A stretch of DNA of 6,187 nt from NCBI GenBank assembly GCA_937968015.1, contig CALBSO010000075.1, forward strand, positions 1 to 6,187, in the 5' to 3' direction. Below, piece by piece: positions 5,960 through 6,187 of this stretch. Under the pieces are notes generated by a model, which made no database searches, was not told the origin of the DNA, and saw only the letters and a list, made by a program, of their open reading frames with translations. The translations under genes and the position numbers were made by a program. The stretch is from an uncultured Thermomicrobia bacterium. Lineage in GTDB: Bacteria > Chloroflexota > Chloroflexia > Thermomicrobiales > JALYUS01. Every line of letters begins with the position of its first letter. Position 1 is the stretch's first letter.

Positions 5960-6187
5960 GGCCATTCCTTTCTCTGTGTACGCAGCGCCGCATTCACCGC
6001 GCGACGACTGAACGGGATCGGGGCGTCCTCTAACCAGTCGCGCATCCGATCCAAGGCAGCCATGAACTCCGTGTCGTCGTACGTCGGTCGTGGCCCGCCG
6101 TCGTACCAATCGAGCAACCGCTGCGCGACCAGCGCCTGATCGTCGAGCGCTTGCAGCAACGCCAGCCCGGAGTCGCGCTCGACCATC
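5938..6187 (-). CDS. Unidentified ORF upstream of and overlapping the transposase (start may lie beyond window)
   Basis: The frame ends at TGA 5938-5940, inside the transposase start, and is open to the window edge. An ATG is at 6184-6186 but there is no room to see a ribosome site, so the real start may be further out. The visible 82 residues have a helical, charged look (GLALLQALDDQALVAQRLLD, then FMAALDRMRDWLED). They show no motif I recognise. The last residues, after about RTQRKE, are the overlap with the transposase. The gene could be an accessory ORF of the element or a host gene cut by its insertion; position and overlap favour the former. The transposase frame is -1 relative to this frame, and an A AAG at 5968-5971 sits in the overlap. 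Confidence 0.55.
   Translation of the reverse strand, partial: MVERDSGLALLQALDDQALVAQRLLDWYDGGPRPTYDDTEFMAALDRMRDWLEDAPIPFSRRAVNAALRTQRKEWPCTSAST
5966..5971 (-). promoter_or_regulatory. Shine-Dalgarno site of the transposase
   Basis: AAAGGA on the minus strand is six bases from the ATG at 5957-5959 and directly abuts another in-frame ATG at 5963-5965. Spacing favours the former as the start. The site lies within the upstream ORF, which points to coupled translation. Confidence 0.55.

Larger units (their letters stand above)
4448..6187 (-). mobile_element. ISKra4-family-like insertion sequence, partial (one end beyond window)
   Basis: The region holds a transposase of the ISKra4 kind, split by a frameshift, with an overlapping ORF upstream. 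The end nearest the transposase stop must lie between 4448 and about 4473, because 4447 is the last base of the flavoprotein gene and 4474 the last base of the transposase. The sequence there (GAGAGCGCTAAAAAGTCGGG, about 4450-4469) is the candidate terminal inverted repeat. No inverted copy is found up to 6187, so the other end and any target duplication are outside. The element is oriented against the operon and no terminator separates them. The exact boundary is inferred. Confidence 0.75.

Noticed and set aside
5965..6109. GTG at 6109 as the transposase start
   Set aside because: The added 50 residues have no family likeness and overlap the upstream ORF; AAAGGA with ATG at 5959 is a better start.
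5468..6139. Plus-strand ORFs across the insertion sequence (also 5016-5546)
   Set aside because: They are antisense to a recognised transposase and show no domain.

Overview
The window is GC-rich bacterial DNA. It holds a compact plus-strand gene run (about 1-4447) followed by the 3' part of an insertion sequence on the minus strand (about 4448 to the window edge). The best guess for the source is a Chloroflexota-type bacterium. That guess rests on the gene repertoire, especially a secreted L,D-transpeptidase carrying two repeats of the NGGLPxxGxP type, and on GTG starts with strong Shine-Dalgarno sites. It is inference; no marker gene is present.

Layout of the plus strand: the tail of an unidentified membrane protein (2-178); a 123-base gap that could hold a promoter; a SCO1/SenC copper-chaperone-like protein (302-1033); two related class I SAM-dependent methyltransferases in tandem (1045-1700 and 1701-2390); an exported L,D-transpeptidase with two N-terminal repeats (2392-3495); and a thioredoxin-reductase-like flavoprotein with a CPYC redox pair (3530-4447). 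Gaps between genes from SCO onward are 11, 0, 1 and 34 bases, so one transcript is likely. The products suggest envelope and redox work: copper delivery or thiol chemistry for an oxidase, methylation of an unknown small molecule or lipid, peptidoglycan cross-linking, and a cytoplasmic dithiol flavoenzyme. A common pathway is not shown by the sequence.

The first methyltransferase is broken by a one-base frameshift at a run of five G (1486-1490). Its C-terminal part continues in the -1 frame and then runs without a stop into the second methyltransferase, so with the frameshift repaired the two would form one long fused reading frame unless the second starts internally.

The minus-strand element encodes an ISKra4-like transposase. 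It is also frameshifted, near 4970-4995, which separates the third catalytic acidic residue from the first two. A second, overlapping ORF lies upstream of the transposase and runs to the window edge. The element's left end must lie in the 26 bases between the flavoprotein stop and the transposase stop; its right end is outside the window.

I found no RNA genes, no CRISPR array and no convincing terminator. No clearly new system is visible. The most useful oddities are the methyltransferase frameshift/fusion, the repeat-bearing transpeptidase, and the layout of the transposase reading frames.
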